Below are positions 40,648-49,588 of a stretch of DNA of 64,000 nt, in pieces (within the stretch, counting starts at the first letter, position 1; each line of letters begins with the position of its first letter). The notes beneath the pieces were generated by a model. The model was not told the DNA's origin and ran no database searches. It saw only the letters and a program-made list of their open reading frames with translations. Position numbers and translations under genes: made by a program. Source of the stretch: 34-65-8 sp964516135 (GTDB taxonomy: Bacteria > Pseudomonadota > Alphaproteobacteria > Sphingomonadales > Sphingomonadaceae); the NCBI GenBank assembly GCA_964516135.1, contig CAZEWN010000008.1, positions 38,230-102,229 of the forward strand. The letters are read 5' to 3'.

Positions 40648-42165
40648 TCACTCCGCCGCCTCGAGCTGCCGCTCCGTCGCGGCCGCTTGCGCAGCCTTGC
40701 GGAACGCCAGGATCCCGTCGTCCACGGGCCCTTCGCGCATCACCTTGCGATCGAACACGTATTCCTGGTTCAGCCGCCAGGGATAGCTGGTCGCGCTCCT
40801 GGGCATGATGTGCTTGCCGCGCTGGATGTAGCCGCTGGAAAAATCGAACAGGTCGTCCTCCTCCAGCCCGTGATCGGCGGGCAGCACTGGTACCGCCACG
40901 TCGCTGCCGCACCGCTCCATCTCGTTCAGCACGCGGCAGATGAATTCGGAATTGATGTCGGCACGCAGTGTCCAGCTCGCATTGAGGTATCCGAACACGA
41001 CCGCGAGGTTCGGCAGGTTCGAGAACATGCAGCCCTTGTAATAGAACCGCTCCGCGAAATTCACCGGCGTCCCGTCCTGGCTGATCGCGATCTTGCCCCC
41101 GATGGCCAGCTTCAGCCCGGTCGCGGTGACGACGATGTCGGCATCCAGCTTCTCGCCACTTTCAAGCTCGACACCGCCGCGTACGAACCGCGCGATCCGG
41201 CCGGTCACGACGCTCGCCCGGCGGCGCTTGATCGCGGCGAACAGGTCGTCGTCGGGCACCAGGCACAGGCGCTGATCCCACGGGTTGTAAGGCGGCGTGA
41301 ACGGAGCGAGATCGTAATCCGGCCCCATCGACCTGCGGATACGCTTGTGCAGCGCGTCCTTCACCTTCTGCGGCTTTTTACGCGCCAGCTTGAAGCCGAA
41401 ATCCTGCAACTTGATGTTCTTCCACCGGGTGATCCGATAGGCCAGCCGTTCGGGCAGGACCCGGCGCAGGAAGTTGGCCAGCCCATCCTTGGCCGGGCGC
41501 GAGAACACCCAGGTCGGCGTACGTTGGAGCATAGTGACGTGCGCGGCCTCTTCCGCCATCGCGGGCACGATCGTCACTGCCGTCGCGCCCGATCCGATGA
41601 CCACGACCTTCTTGCCCGCGTAGTCGAGATCGTCGGGCCAGAATTGCGGGTGCACCACCTGGCCGTCGAACGCGCCGAAGTCGAAGGCGGGGTCGTAAGG
41701 CTCGTCGTAGTCGTAGTAGCCGGAACCGAGATAGAGGAAGTTTGCGGTGAGGTGCGCCTGCGTACCGTCGCTGCGCTCCATCGTGACGTGCCAGCGCGCC
41801 TCGTCTCCGCGCCAGTCGGCTGCCAGAACCTTGTGGCCGAAGCGGATGTGCTGGCGGATGCCGCGCTCGTCGACGATGCGGTGGAGGTAGTCGAGGATCG
41901 CGGGCGCATCGGCGATCGACTTCTCGTGCTTCCACGGCTCGAACACGAAGCCCAGCGTATGCATGTCGCTGTCGGACCGGATACCGGGATAACGGAACAG
42001 GTCCCAGGTTCCACCCAGGTTCTCGCGCTGTTCGACGATGGCATAACTGCGGGTCGGGCACAGCATTTCCATGTGCGCCGCCATGCCGATACCGGAAATC
42101 CCGGCGCCCACGATCAGGACGTCGAAATCGGCCGCCCCTTCGAAACCGGGACTTGTCGCGCGCAT
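40648..42165 (-). CDS. Flavin monooxygenase of Baeyer-Villiger type
   Basis: This 505-residue enzyme has an FAD-binding Rossmann motif (VLIVGAGISGIGMAAH), a second NADPH Rossmann motif (KKVVVIGSGATAVT) and, directly before it, FDGQVVHPQFWP, which fits the FxGxxxHxxxWP fingerprint of type I Baeyer-Villiger monooxygenases. It should insert oxygen into a ketone, or oxidise a heteroatom, using NADPH and O2. AGAGGAGAGG precedes the ATG at 42165. It follows the FabD-like gene by 70 bases on the same strand. The substrate is unknown. Confidence 0.88.
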   Translation of the reverse strand: MRATSPGFEGAADFDVLIVGAGISGIGMAAHMEMLCPTRSYAIVEQRENLGGTWDLFRYPGIRSDSDMHTLGFVFEPWKHEKSIADAPAILDYLHRIVDERGIRQHIRFGHKVLAADWRGDEARWHVTMERSDGTQAHLTANFLYLGSGYYDYDEPYDPAFDFGAFDGQVVHPQFWPDDLDYAGKKVVVIGSGATAVTIVPAMAEEAAHVTMLQRTPTWVFSRPAKDGLANFLRRVLPERLAYRITRWKNIKLQDFGFKLARKKPQKVKDALHKRIRRSMGPDYDLAPFTPPYNPWDQRLCLVPDDDLFAAIKRRRASVVTGRIARFVRGGVELESGEKLDADIVVTATGLKLAIGGKIAISQDGTPVNFAERFYYKGCMFSNLPNLAVVFGYLNASWTLRADINSEFICRVLNEMERCGSDVAVPVLPADHGLEEDDLFDFSSGYIQRGKHIMPRSATSYPWRLNQEYVFDRKVMREGPVDDGILAFRKAAQAAATERQLEAAE

Positions 42166-42235
42166 GGGCCTCTCCTCTTGACGCGAAGGTAAATCATCCC
42201 TGCGCGCAACGCGAGTCCCGATGGCAAATTGCAAC

Positions 42236-43270
42236 CTATTGCGTGGCCAACCCCCGCTGTTCGGCCATGCCCATGCTGACCAGCAGCGGCTCTGCATCCT
42301 GCCGCGCCTTGAACGCCGCCTTGTCGACCATGCCGCGCCAGTCGGCGAGCACCAGCGATTGCGCGACCGCGCCGCCCAGGGTGGTACCGGGTCCGGTGAC
42401 GATGAACAGGTCGGGCGCGAACTCGCGCGCGGCAACCGCGATGGCCCGCGTGAAGTCGTAGATCGCGGTAACCTGGTGGCCCAGCGTATAGTCCCACAGT
42501 GCCGCGGTATCGGTCGCATGCGGCCACCACACCGCACCGCGTCCGTCGATCAGCGGCAGGTGCGGCTGCCCGAACAGGTCAACGGGGAGGATGTCGCGAC
42601 CTCGCGCCGCCACGGGTTGCTGCAGATGCGTGTGGAACGCGGCATGATTGCCGAGCCGCATGGGGAAGCGACCGTCGATCGGCTCGACCGCCTGCTCGAA
42701 CGCCTTGAGCCCCGCCTCGTCGCCCGCGAGCACAAGCATTCCGCCAAGATCGATCGACAGCGCGAGCGTGTGATCGGCGCGGGCATCGATCCGCGACACG
42801 AGGTCCAGCAAAGAGGCCTTGCGTGCCTGATCGGGGCGCCAGTCCTCGCCCATGAACGGGTAGACCAGCTGTCCGCCAATCAGCGCCTGCTGCATCAGCG
42901 TGCCCATCGTGTTGGCGACCCGGAAGCCGTCTTCCGGCGACACTGCGCCCGCGCAGGCGAGCGCGGAATACCAGCCCATCGAATTGCCGGTGACCGCGAC
43001 GATCTCGATAGCCTCGCGGTCGATGCTGAGAAAATCGCCCAGCGTCGCCGCGAAAATCAGGCCCGAGGCATTATCGCCCCGCGTGTGCGTGGCCATGCTG
43101 AATCTTTCCGCCCCGTCGAGCGCCGACAGCGTCTCCTGCCCCGCTGCCGTGCGCTGGCTATCGAATGCGGCCAGCAGGTCCGCATCGGGAAAATGGCGGG
43201 CGAGATAGCCAAGCTCAGCCTTGTTGTACGTGCCCCGGCCCGGGCAGACGACGACGGCGGTCTTCCTCAT
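42236..43270 (-). CDS. FabD-like acyl (malonyl) transferase family protein
   Basis: The 344-residue protein has an acyltransferase fold with the nucleophile motif GNSMG (Ser97; usually GHSLG) and a histidine motif NHAAFHTHL (near 213), both as in malonyl-CoA:ACP transacylases. The second position change His to Asn and the low similarity elsewhere suggest a divergent acyltransferase. Its start overlaps the stop of the fused E1 gene by four bases, so the two are co-translated and likely act on one pathway, perhaps branched acyl transfer. Confidence 0.7.
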   Translation of the reverse strand: MRKTAVVVCPGRGTYNKAELGYLARHFPDADLLAAFDSQRTAAGQETLSALDGAERFSMATHTRGDNASGLIFAATLGDFLSIDREAIEIVAVTGNSMGWYSALACAGAVSPEDGFRVANTMGTLMQQALIGGQLVYPFMGEDWRPDQARKASLLDLVSRIDARADHTLALSIDLGGMLVLAGDEAGLKAFEQAVEPIDGRFPMRLGNHAAFHTHLQQPVAARGRDILPVDLFGQPHLPLIDGRGAVWWPHATDTAALWDYTLGHQVTAIYDFTRAIAVAAREFAPDLFIVTGPGTTLGGAVAQSLVLADWRGMVDKAAFKARQDAEPLLVSMGMAEQRGLATQ

Positions 43271-45456
43271 GCCCCGCGCTCCATCAGGGCCCCGGCGGCG
43301 GCGACGATGCTGTCGACGCTCGGCATGGTCGTGGCATAGGCGGGGCCGGTCGGGATAAAGCTGTCCTCGGCCACCTGGCGCGCGATGGGCTTGTCGGTCC
43401 GTTCGGCCAGCAGCGCCATCAATGCCTCGGCCAGCCCGCCGGTTCGCCGCGTCTCGTCCACCACCAGCACACGCGACGCGGCACCGATTGCGTCCAGCAT
43501 CGCCGTTTCAGGAAGCGGGTTGAGCCAGTGAAGATCGATCACCCGCGATGCTATCCCACTGGCGGCCAGTCGGTGCTGCGCCTGCAATGATAGATGCAGC
43601 CCGTTGGCATAGCTGATCATAGCAATATCATTGCCATGTCCATGTACAGTCACATCACCAAAATCGATCCGCTCACCTGGCGCCGGATAGTGCCGCATCC
43701 ACAGGCCATCGCCGGGTTCGTGCAGGTCGCGCATCGGGTAAAGCGCGATCGGTTCGAGGAAGACGACCAGCCGCTGCTCCTCACGCGCCAGCCGCACGCA
43801 CTCGCGCAGCAACCGCGCCGCATCAGCCCCGTTCGACGGGCAGCACAGGATCAGCCCCGGCACATCGCGCAGCGCGGCGAACGAATTGTCGTTGTGGAAG
43901 TGCCCGCCGAAGCCCTTCTGATAGCCCAGCCCGGCAATCCGCAACACCATCGGGTTGGTGAACTGCCCGTTGGAAAAGAACGGCAGCGTTGCCCCCTCGC
44001 CCCGCAACTGGTCCTCGGCATTGTGGTAGTAGGCCAGGAACTGGATTTCCGGGATCGGCAGCAACCCGTTGTGCGCCATGCCTAAACCAAGGCCCAGGAT
44101 GGATTGTTCGTCGAGCAGGGTATCGATCACCCGCGCCCGCCCGAACCGGTTCACCAGCTTCTGCGTGACGCCATAGACCCCGCCCTTCGCGCCGACGTCC
44201 TCGCCCATCAGCGCGATCTCGCGGTGCTCGAGCATGAGGTCGGTCAGTGCCCAGTTGATGCAGCGGCTCATGATCTGGGGCGAATCCATCGCCTTGAGAT
44301 CGGCCCCGAAAGCCGTCGCCCGCGCCTCGGCCGAGGGGCCGTTGCTCGGTGCGTTCTCGCGCCGCGGCGGGATCAGGCTCGCCATGACCCCGGCGGCGGT
44401 GTTGAGGCGCGGTCTGGTAACAACCTCGCCCCGCACCCGCTCAACCCGCGCCAGCGTTTCCTGGTAGATTGCTAATGCCTTTTCGCGCGCCAGAGCCCCT
44501 GCCGCTTCGAGCAGCCGTACCGAATGCAGCAGTGGATCGTTCGCCTCGTCCGCTTCGACAGCGGCCTTGGTCATGTAGGCGGTCTGAACGTCCGCGCCCG
44601 CATGGCCGTAGAGCCGCACGGTCCGCACATGCAGAAACGCGGGCTTGCGCCGGGTGCGAACATGCTCCGCCGCCTCGCGCGCGGCGCTGAAGGTGTCGTA
44701 GATGTCGAGCCCGTCGCAAGCGAAGTAGGCAAGGTCGGGCTTGTTCGCGAAGTTTGCCGCGATCCAGCCGGTCGGCGTCCTGGTCGAGATGCCGATCCCG
44801 TTGTCCTCGCACACCCACAACACCGGCATCGGCACCTTCTGGTAGGCCGTCCAGCAACTGGTGTTGATGGCCCCTTGCGCGGTCGAGTGATTGGCGCTGG
44901 CGTCGCCGAAGCTGCACATGACGATCGCGTCGTCGGGCAGCGCCTGGTGTTCGGGACGGAGCTTTTTCGCAAGGCCAATGGAATACGCCGCCCCGACCGC
45001 CTTGGGCAGGTGGCTGGCGATGGTCGAGGTCTGCGGCGGGATGTTGAGCGCCTTTGATCCCAGGACCTTGTGCCGCCCGCCCGAAATCGGATCATCGCTC
45101 GAACAGGTGAAGCTCAGCAGCATGTCCCACAGGATCGACTGTCCCGGCACCTGGTTAGCCCGCTCGATCTGGAACGCGGCGTCGCGATAGTGGAGGAACG
45201 CCATGTCCGTGGGCCGCAGCGCGGCGGCGACGGCGGCCATCCCCTCGTGCCCGGACGATCCGATCGTATAGAACCCTTCGCCCGCCGCCTGCATCCGGCG
45301 GCTGACGATATCAAGCGCGCGCGTCAGGCATCCCGCTCGAAACAGACGCACCGCCACATCGTGGCCAAGCGGCCCGCCCGGCGCCGCACCCGGGGGTAAA
45401 TCCCCTTCGACACTGCGGTGAAGGAAACTTTCATGCACGTTCTGAGCCCGGTCCAT
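43267..45456 (-). CDS. Alpha-ketoacid dehydrogenase E1, alpha and beta subunits fused
   Basis: The 729-residue protein joins an E1-alpha-like half (1 to about 370) with the TPP-binding motif GDASANHSTAQGAINTS...CEDN, to an E1-beta-like half (from about 400; ALMGEDVGAKGGVYGVTQ, PIPEIQFLAYYHNAEDQLRG). It resembles branched-chain 2-oxoacid dehydrogenase E1. No E2 or E3 gene is adjacent; instead a FabD-like gene overlaps it. It may use an E2 encoded elsewhere, or hand acyl groups to another carrier; both are inference. The upstream 300 bases appear non-coding. Confidence 0.85.
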   Translation of the reverse strand: MDRAQNVHESFLHRSVEGDLPPGAAPGGPLGHDVAVRLFRAGCLTRALDIVSRRMQAAGEGFYTIGSSGHEGMAAVAAALRPTDMAFLHYRDAAFQIERANQVPGQSILWDMLLSFTCSSDDPISGGRHKVLGSKALNIPPQTSTIASHLPKAVGAAYSIGLAKKLRPEHQALPDDAIVMCSFGDASANHSTAQGAINTSCWTAYQKVPMPVLWVCEDNGIGISTRTPTGWIAANFANKPDLAYFACDGLDIYDTFSAAREAAEHVRTRRKPAFLHVRTVRLYGHAGADVQTAYMTKAAVEADEANDPLLHSVRLLEAAGALAREKALAIYQETLARVERVRGEVVTRPRLNTAAGVMASLIPPRRENAPSNGPSAEARATAFGADLKAMDSPQIMSRCINWALTDLMLEHREIALMGEDVGAKGGVYGVTQKLVNRFGRARVIDTLLDEQSILGLGLGMAHNGLLPIPEIQFLAYYHNAEDQLRGEGATLPFFSNGQFTNPMVLRIAGLGYQKGFGGHFHNDNSFAALRDVPGLILCCPSNGADAARLLRECVRLAREEQRLVVFLEPIALYPMRDLHEPGDGLWMRHYPAPGERIDFGDVTVHGHGNDIAMISYANGLHLSLQAQHRLAASGIASRVIDLHWLNPLPETAMLDAIGAASRVLVVDETRRTGGLAEALMALLAERTDKPIARQVAEDSFIPTGPAYATTMPSVDSIVAAAGALMERGA

Positions 45457-45759
45457 CCGCTGCCCTTATGTCCACACGGCCGCGCTGGAAATCCGCCTAT
45501 CCGCAGAAATGGTGCCAGAAGAGGCATCCAATTTGATGCTGTTTCATCATGTATTTCAGAGGCTTGGCAGATGGGGCTAATCCGAAAGGTCCGGAAAAGG
45601 CCCGCAAAAAGCCACTAAAGTATTGGTTCGATGCCTTTTTTGGGACTCGAAAATTGAATTTTGGTGCATCCGCAGAGGGTGGATCACTTGTCTATAAACC
45701 GACATTTGTGGGCTTTGCGGGCCTTTGCGACCGTGAGCTTGTGAGCATGAGCATTAACA
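45457..45759. other. Non-coding gap before the fused E1 gene
   Basis: This stretch is richer in A and T than its surroundings. I see no protein family, RNA gene or clear repeat. It should hold the promoter of the fused E1-acyltransferase genes. It also borders the decayed MFS gene, so it may mark the left edge of the accessory region. Confidence 0.5.
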
Positions 45760-46696
45760 TTGCTCCCCCGCGAAAAGGGCGCCAGCTATGAAGGTCGCGC
45801 TTGGTCCCACCCGATCCCAAAGTAGACCTGCGGCGACGCTGGCCAGCAATAGTGCCACTCCCGTCGCGAGGTTGAAGACTCCATAGGCGGTGCCCCGCAA
45901 GGTTTCCGGCGACCGGTCGGCCACCAGCTTTGCAAACAGTCCTTGGCTGAGCGCCATGTGCAAACCCTAAAGCGCAATTCCTGCGAACGCACCAGTTAAG
46001 CCTGGTACGAAGGCGAGGATGAGGTCTGCCAGGACCAGACATCCGAGGGCGGGGGCAAGCAGGTGACGCCCATCGATCCGATCCGACAGGGCTCCGGCGG
46101 TGCGCTCCAAGCGAATAGACGAGGTTCATCGTGACGAGAACGAGAGGAGCCAATGCGAGCGGAAGGCCCTCCGCATTGGCTTTCAAAATGAGAAATGCTT
46201 CGCTGAAGCGCGCCAGAGTGAACGCCAACCCAATAGCGACGACGCTCCAGAAGGCCATATCGAAGTTCGACATATCCCGCATTCGCAAGGGTGGTCGCGC
46301 GACGACATCTTGTGGCTCGCGGTCATCGACTGCCCAGACGATCAAGAGGACCGCGATGACGGCCGGAATGGCAGCGATCCAGAAGACCGAGCCCATGTCG
46401 TTTGCGAACACGAACATGAGCCCGATCGCCAGTAACGGTCCTAGAAACGCGCCCACGGTATCGAGCGCCTGGCGAAGCCCGAAGGCTCGGCCGCGAATGG
46501 ACAATGGGGTGACATCTGCGACCAAGGCGTCTCGCGGCGCGCCTCTGATTCCCTTGCCAATGCGATCGGCGAAGCGCGCGCCCAGCACCATCGTGGCCGT
46601 TCCAGCCAGTGCGAAGAACGGTTTCGAAAGCGCGCCGAGGCCGTAGCCGAGCAGAATGAGCGGCTTCCGCCGCCCAAACCGGTCCGAGAGCGCCGG
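45760..46696 (-). pseudogene. MFS transporter relic, 5'-truncated, frameshifted, with internal stop
   Basis: The minus strand encodes pieces of one major facilitator transporter: ALSDRFGRRKPLILLGYG (the loop 2-3 signature) near 46690, then ADRIGKGIRGAPRDALVADV, then helices to LVTMNLVYSLGA near 46110. There a one-base shift is needed to continue with AGALSDRI, an in-frame TAG lies at 45967-45969, and the end MALSQGLFAKLVADRSPE follows. The first helices are missing: homology stops at about 46696, where an arsenate reductase relic begins on the other strand. In intact ars loci similar MFS genes often accompany arsenic genes. Confidence 0.8.
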
Positions 46697-47100
46697 AAGT
46701 CAGCCCAAGGGCGATGTGCATCCGATGACGATCGAGGTGTTGGAACGCTTCGATTATCCCATTCACGACCTGCATTCGAAGAACTGGAACGAGTTCACCA
46801 AACCGGGGGCACCGGAGTTCGATTTCATTTTCACCGTGTGCGACAACGCGGCTGGCGAGAGCTGCCCGGTCTGGCCCGGCAAACCGCTCACCGCGCATTG
46901 GGGGGGTGGAAGATTCTGCAGCAGTCGTTGGCGATGGCCAGCGCCAGGCATTCGTGGACGCGATGGCGTACCTCAGAAGGCGGATCGAGCTTTTTCTCAT
47001 GCTGCCACATGACGCCATCGACGAGATGGCATTGCGCGGCAAGCTGGCCGCGATCGGAGGCGAAGAGGGTGCGAGCGAGAAGGCGCGAGACGCTCAATGA
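46691..47100 (+). pseudogene. Low-molecular-weight phosphatase-type arsenate reductase relic
   Basis: From about 46691 the plus strand encodes ESAGSQPKGDVHPMTIEVLE and then SKNWNEF...FTVCDNAAGESCPVWPG, the middle of a thioredoxin-coupled arsenate reductase. The N-terminal P-loop (CxGNSxRS) that carries the nucleophile is missing, cut at the junction with the MFS relic. At 46910-46916 a run of seven G replaces the six needed to read HWGVEDSAAV, so the C-terminus (ending 47100) is in another frame. Its stop overlaps the start of the next arsC by four bases, as in a former operon. Confidence 0.8.
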
Positions 47101-47528
47101 CCACCGACATCATCATCTATCACAACCCGGAATGCGGCACTTCGCGCAATGCGCTTGCCATGATCCGCAATGCCGGCATCGAGCCGCATGTAATCGAATA
47201 CCTCAAGACTCCGCCCTCACGCGCCCTGCTTGAAGATCTGATCCGGCGTGCCGCAATCACTCCGCGCGAACTGCTCCGTGAAAAAGGCACACCGTTTACC
47301 GATCTGGGCCTCGACGACGCGGGACTTGCCGATGAGCAACTGATCGACGCGATGATGGAGCATCCCAATCTGATCAACCGTCCGCTGGTTGTGTCGCCAC
47401 TGGGCGTGAAACTGTGCCGGCCTTCCGAAGAAGTGCTCGATCTCATTCCCGCTGGCCAACGTGCCGAGTTTTCCAAAGAAGATGGCGAGCAGGTCATCGA
47501 CGCTTCCGGCAATCGCGTGAACCGCTGA
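47097..47528 (+). CDS. arsC: Arsenate reductase, glutaredoxin-coupled (ArsC)
   Basis: The 143-residue protein begins IIIYHNPECGTSRNALA; the cysteine in HNPECGTSRN is the catalytic residue of glutaredoxin-type ArsC, and the arginines in NRPLVVSPLGVKLCRPSE complete the arsenate site. It reduces arsenate to arsenite in the cytoplasm for export by the following Acr3. The gap to acr3 is only 11 bases. It is intact, unlike the other reductase just upstream. Confidence 0.95.
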   Translation: MTTDIIIYHNPECGTSRNALAMIRNAGIEPHVIEYLKTPPSRALLEDLIRRAAITPRELLREKGTPFTDLGLDDAGLADEQLIDAMMEHPNLINRPLVVSPLGVKLCRPSEEVLDLIPAGQRAEFSKEDGEQVIDASGNRVNR

Positions 47529-47539
47529 GGAAGAAATCA

Positions 47540-48613
47540 ATGACTGAACCATCCAAGGCGGAGCGCCTGTCGTTCCTCGACCGCTTCCTCACTCTCTGGA
47601 TCTTCCTCGCCATGGCCCTCGGAGTCGGCTTGGGTGCGATGTTCGAGGGTCTTCCCGCGGCTCTGAACGGCCTGTCCTGGGGCTCCACCAACATCCCGAT
47701 CGCAATCGGCCTGATCCTGATGATGTACCCGCCCTTGGCGCGAGTGCGCTACGAAGAGCTCCCTCGCGTGTTCGAGGACAAGCGCGTCCTGGCGATCTCT
47801 CTCATCCAGAACTGGGTCATCGGGCCGGTACTGATGTTCGCGCTCGCCGTGATATTCCTGCGCGACTACCCCGAATACATGACCGGCCTCATCCTGATCG
47901 GTCTGGCGCGCTGCATCGCCATGGTGATTGTCTGGAACCAGCTGGCCAGGGGCGACAACCAGTATGTCGCGGCGCTCGTCGCGTTCAACTCGATCTTCCA
48001 GATCCTGTTCTTCAGCGTCTACGCTTGGTTCTTCCTTGCTTTCCTTCCGCCGTTGTTCGGCCTTGAAGGCAGCATAGTTGACGTCAGCTTCTGGACTATC
48101 GCCGAGGCGGTCCTGATCTACCTTGGGGTGCCGTTTCTCGCGGGTTACCTCACTCGCAAGTGGTTGGCCCGCGCAAAGGGCGAGGAATGGTACGAGACAC
48201 GCTTTCTGCCCAGAATCGCGCCGATCACGCTTGTCGCACTGCTGTTCACCATCATGGCGATGTTCAGCCTGAAGGGCGGCGACATCGTGACCTTGCCCGG
48301 CGACGCAATCCGCATCGCCATTCCGCTTACTATCTATTTTGTCGTCCAGTTCACGGTCAGCTTCTACATGGGTAAGCTGATCGCCAGCGACTATCCGCGT
48401 ACGACTGCGGTTGCATTCACCGCCGCAGGCAACAATTTCGAGCTCGCCATCGCGGTTGCAATCGCAGCCTTCGGGCTTGCATCGCCGGTTGCATTTGCGG
48501 CGGTCATCGGCCCGCTGGTCGAGGTTCCCGTGCTGATCCTGCTGGTGAACGTCGCGTTCTGGTTCGGTCGGCGCTGGTTTCCAGGCAGCGTGCCGGCGGG
48601 AACGCGTTCATGA
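47540..48613 (+). CDS. acr3: Arsenite efflux transporter, Acr3 family
   Basis: The 357-residue membrane protein has ten hydrophobic helices and the Acr3 motifs LARCIAMVIVWNQLARGD (with the essential cysteine in helix 4) and FTAAGNNFELAIAVAIA. It exports arsenite. GAGGAA precedes the ATG. arsH overlaps its end by four bases, so arsC-acr3-arsH form one operon. Confidence 0.96.
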   Translation: MTEPSKAERLSFLDRFLTLWIFLAMALGVGLGAMFEGLPAALNGLSWGSTNIPIAIGLILMMYPPLARVRYEELPRVFEDKRVLAISLIQNWVIGPVLMFALAVIFLRDYPEYMTGLILIGLARCIAMVIVWNQLARGDNQYVAALVAFNSIFQILFFSVYAWFFLAFLPPLFGLEGSIVDVSFWTIAEAVLIYLGVPFLAGYLTRKWLARAKGEEWYETRFLPRIAPITLVALLFTIMAMFSLKGGDIVTLPGDAIRIAIPLTIYFVVQFTVSFYMGKLIASDYPRTTAVAFTAAGNNFELAIAVAIAAFGLASPVAFAAVIGPLVEVPVLILLVNVAFWFGRRWFPGSVPAGTRS

Positions 48614-49419
48614 CAGCGAGCTCCAACCGCCTTCGGACGCTGACCGATCCGCTCGATCTGCCTGCGTTATGCCCCGAGCATGCTCACCGCCGTCCCGCCG
48701 AGGGCCTTGGCAACGTCGCTCCACCCCCGCGCATATTGCTGCTCTACGGATCCTTGCGCGAGCGATCCTACTCGCGCCTAGCGGTCGAGGAATCCGCTCG
48801 TCTCCTGCAGTATTTCGGGTGCGAGACGCGGATATTCGACCCGTCCGATTTGCCCTTGCCCGATCAGATCGAGGGCGACGATCACCCGGCCGTCCACGAA
48901 CTCCGCGAGCATTCGTTATGGTCCGAGGGACAGGTATGGTGCAGCCCTGAGCGCCATGGACTGATCACCGGCATCATGAAGGCCCAGATCGATCACCTTC
49001 CGCTTGCGTATAAGGGCTTGCGGCCGACCCAGGGGCGCACCCTTGCGGTGATGCAGGTCAGCGCCGGGTCTCAGAGTTTCAACTCGATCAATACGCTTCG
49101 CGTGCTCGGCCGGTGGATGAGGATGTTCACTATTCCGAACCAATCGTCGATCGCCAAGGCCTATGAGGAATTCAACGAGGCCGGGCGGATGAAGCCATCG
49201 AGTTACTACGATCGAATCGTGGACGTGATGGAGGAACTGGTCCGGTTCACGGTCCTGCTCCGACCGCATGCCGACCAACTTGTGGATCGATATTCAGAAC
49301 GCAAGGAGAAGGGCGCGTTGTTCGAGACCCACGTCGAAGCGGCTGGGCTGGCGGCCAACAAACCGGTGTCGGGAACCTACTTAGCAGCGTCAAATGCCCG
49401 GCCAGACGCTGCCGGATGA
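48610..49419 (+). CDS. arsH: Organoarsenical oxidase / NADPH-FMN reductase ArsH
   Basis: This 269-residue flavoprotein carries the FMN-binding GSLRERSYSR (residues 48-57) and the ArsH-specific SPERHGLITGIMKAQIDHLP. ArsH oxidises trivalent methylated arsenicals and also reduces quinones or oxygen using NADPH. It ends the arsenic operon. The 169 bases that follow contain a 10-base direct repeat (ATCGGGTCAA, about 49466 and 49490) but no gene. Confidence 0.95.
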   Translation: MTASSNRLRTLTDPLDLPALCPEHAHRRPAEGLGNVAPPPRILLLYGSLRERSYSRLAVEESARLLQYFGCETRIFDPSDLPLPDQIEGDDHPAVHELREHSLWSEGQVWCSPERHGLITGIMKAQIDHLPLAYKGLRPTQGRTLAVMQVSAGSQSFNSINTLRVLGRWMRMFTIPNQSSIAKAYEEFNEAGRMKPSSYYDRIVDVMEELVRFTVLLRPHADQLVDRYSERKEKGALFETHVEAAGLAANKPVSGTYLAASNARPDAAG

Positions 49420-49588
49420 CGACCGTTAGCAAGATGTGGCTATGGTCTACCTAGGCCGCCAGTGCAATCGGGTCAAAGTGCCACGCGACATCGGGTCAAG
49501 ATTCAAGGTCGGTTGACAGGAAGGGCTTCCTCGTTGAGGAAATCGAGAGAGGCCCGGTAGCGGCCTGAAAACCTCAGGGGGCAATAAC

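Noticed and set aside
49466..49500. Direct repeat ATCGGGTCAA twice, possibly an IS end
   Set aside because: Ten bases twice is too little; no transposase or inverted terminal repeat nearby.
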